From assembly GCA_005778225.1 (NCBI GenBank), contig SXPC01000090.1, positions 1 through 36,564 of the forward strand: a DNA stretch of 36,564 nucleotides. The letters run 5' to 3'. Shown here in pieces: positions 36,001 to 36,564 of this stretch (within the stretch, counting starts at the first letter, position 1; every line of letters starts with the position of its first letter). Under the pieces are notes generated by a model, which was not told the origin of the DNA, ran no database searches, and worked only from the letters and a program-made list of their open reading frames with translations. The stretch comes from Planctomyces sp. Lineage in GTDB: Bacteria; Planctomycetota; Planctomycetia; Planctomycetales; Planctomycetaceae. A program made the translations under genes and the position numbers.

Positions 36001-36564
36001 ACGACCCGCCTGTTCTGATGCGGCTGAAAGATCCGCTCCTGATCTGCCTGCGAGAGACGGCCATACAGCGGCAGGATCTCCAGCTCATCGCCACTGCGGC
36101 GCTGACTCAAGAATCGCCCGCGCAGGTTCTTGGCTGCCTCGCGAATATCCCGCTCGGAAGGGAGGAACACGAGGACATCCCGCATCCCCTCGTTCTCCAG
36201 CTCGAGCAACGCATCGGTCAGCGCCTGACGCCAGTCCGTGCTTCGATCTTCTTCATCGATCTTGGGCGGGCGATAACGGACTTCGACGGGATAAGTCCGC
36301 CCCTCAACGAAAATGATAGGCGAAGTCTTAGGCGAGCGGGGGGTGTCAATCCCCTGTCCTTTGTGCTGACTGCTGCCAAGACTGTTTGAATACGAAAGAA
36401 GCTCAGAACTTTCGTCCTCTGATGTATTATCCGTATTCGTTTCTGTTTCGCTCGCCTGCGCTTCGTTATGACAGGGGGTTGACACCCCCCGCTCGCCTTC
36501 AGAGGAGAAATACTCGGCGAAACGCTCGGCGTCGATTGTGGCAGACGTGATGATGACGCGCAGG
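33021..36564 (-). CDS. hrpA: ATP-dependent RNA helicase HrpA, 5' end beyond the window, with in-frame R1 insertion
   Basis: This DEAH-box RNA helicase acts on structured mRNA and, in E. coli, on stalled ribosomes. The frame is open from the window edge for 1181 residues; the missing N-terminus should hold Walker A and the DEAH box. Visible are motif III (RVIITSATID), motif IV (VLVFLPSERDI), motif V (VVLATNVAESSITVPGID) and motif VI (SADQRKGRCGRVGPG), then the helicase-associated, OB-fold and long HrpA-specific C-terminal (DUF3418) regions to the end. Between FAEYFSSE and TSPIIFVEGRTYPVEVRYRP, where E. coli HrpA has only a few residues, there are about 57 extra residues encoded by a complete R1 repeat. 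They are Ser/Glu/Asn/Thr-rich and probably form a disordered loop. The GTG at 36485, inside the repeat, is not a real start. pxpA follows on the same strand. Confidence 0.93.
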   Translation of the reverse strand, partial: LRVIITSATIDAERFAEYFSSEGERGVSTPCHNEAQASETETNTDNTSEDESSELLSYSNSLGSSQHKGQGIDTPRSPKTSPIIFVEGRTYPVEVRYRPPKIDEEDRSTDWRQALTDALLELENEGMRDVLVFLPSERDIREAAKNLRGRFLSQRRSGDELEILPLYGRLSQADQERIFQPHQNRRVVLATNVAESSITVPGIDAVIDLGLARISRYSPRAKMQRLPIEPISKASADQRKGRCGRVGPGICIRLYDEADYNSREDYTPPEILRTNLASVILQTMSLNLGPITEFPFLDAPRAANINDGLRTLFELGAVDENDQLTDVGRQLASLPSDPRIGRMILAGDQEHCLHELLIIASVLEIQDPRDRPLDKQQAADEAHAKFAVPGSDFLTLLKLWNAYHEVKRDQSRGKLKKWCEQNFLSVNRMREWGELHQQLQELCEERRLNVRSRNSDADAIHKALLTGLLSSVAYLSGKQEYIGANGIKVHIWPGSVLSPGKIIATKGSAGPANGPQGKTAGDDAKGKKPAWFMAAEIIETSKQYARTVAVIRPEWIEPISKHLVKKLHYDPFWDKRAGLVKCYQNITLFGLPIVTRRTVRYGHIDPEHAREIMIKEGIIKGEIVLEENFLTKNQQLLSQLNLLEAKLRKHDLLRTDDAQWEFYAERIPKDIHDVQALENWWKKVKQSQPEQLTLTAEKMLAAEVPSDVQQQYPDELKIEHLTLPLRYKYEPGEAEDGVTMVVPREALHQIPEQLLDWLVPGLVAEKIAAVLKSLPKQIRVSLIPLPETAKKLSAKMPYGFGPFYSSLSKELSYLIGQNYPADRLVTPDLPGYLKMGVEVVDENKKRLGWSKSLTDLQRQFPPQRETWKGQAKSESKKEDRGAIPPSRQDDVMTTWAIDKLEDSVKIHRGGIDLLAYPCLEDVGEGVVVKLAETAEIAKSMTRLGLARLFLLAHKKQLDQQIAHWPKLEAMELYGRKFAGFRGIRTQLKQLISRRVCQLAEPLPKNKVQYDLFLKQGREQIPNVVAEFTPVVTKMYEWCLKIDQHDSDTAALHQQALFEMQEQREALFPQDFFLIVPYPRLLHYPRYLQGIALRYEKLIAPQGVQRDRTRQQQVETFWRQYAQTPKPVMPSQAVVSALDDYRWMLEEYRVSVFAQELGTNGPISPQRLEKAWEKVVGLLKR
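36331..36497. repeat. R1 palindromic repeat, full copy inside the hrpA coding sequence
   Basis: Left arm GGCGAGCGGGGGG-TGTCAA-TCCCCTGTC and right arm GACAGGGGG-TTGACA-CCCCCCGCTCGCC enclose about 110 bases. On the minus strand it is read GGC GAG CGG GGG GTG TCA ACC ... CGC TCG CCT without a stop and rejoins the hrpA frame. Both arms can form hairpins in the hrpA mRNA. The flanks are TTA before the left arm and TTC after the right arm; no clear target duplication longer than two bases is seen. Confidence 0.88.

Noticed and set aside
36483..36485. GTG as the start of hrpA
   Set aside because: It lies inside the inserted R1 repeat, and the frame continues upstream to the window edge through the conserved motif ITSATID.

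Overview
The window looks like chromosomal DNA of a planctomycete, probably in the Planctomycetales (Gimesia/Rubinisphaera/Schlesneria/Planctopirus type). The evidence is a DUF1559 prepilin-like protein with the standard planctomycete N-terminus, a DUF1080/3-keto-disaccharide hydrolase lipoprotein, a kinase-like membrane protein, a BatA/von Willebrand factor A cluster with a giant low-complexity protein, and many palindromic intergenic repeats. Base composition is moderately GC-rich with C-ending codons in most genes. Genus placement is inference.

Layout: 0.2-6.1 kb holds ugd (UDP-glucose dehydrogenase), prfB (release factor 2 with a programmed +1 frameshift), a DUF3592-like membrane gene broken by one in-frame amber codon (minus strand), and a three-module KDH/DUF1080 lipoprotein. 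6.2-10.0 kb (minus) holds korA-korB, a 2-oxoacid:ferredoxin oxidoreductase, followed past a terminator by a small unknown gene. 10.4-15.3 kb (plus) holds a pseudokinase with a C-terminal beta-helix, a NYN-domain nuclease and a lipoprotein. 15.3-24.6 kb (minus) is a three-gene membrane cluster: BatA/vWA protein, vWA/glutamine-amidotransferase-like protein, and a 1348-residue protein with about 700 residues of low-complexity linker. 24.9-30.5 kb holds an STN-like protein, a UbiA prenyltransferase, a DadA-type oxidoreductase, a DUF1559 protein and a 48-residue secreted His-rich peptide. 30.5-36.6 kb (minus) holds hrpA (5' end outside the window) followed by pxpA-pxpB-pxpC for 5-oxoproline hydrolysis.

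The strongest unusual signal is not a gene. At least six families of short palindromic repeats fill most intergenic spaces. One family (R1, about 165 bp, hairpin arms beginning AGGCGAGC and carrying GGGGGT-GTCA-ACCCCC) has a full copy lying in frame inside hrpA, between helicase motif III and the conserved GRTYPVEVRYRP segment, adding about 57 residues. A second full copy lies immediately downstream of hrpA, and single arms lie at three other gene ends. This resembles in concept the Rickettsia palindromic elements that insert in coding sequence. I know of no description of it in planctomycetes, but could not search.

No tRNA, rRNA, CRISPR array, transposase or phage gene was recognised.
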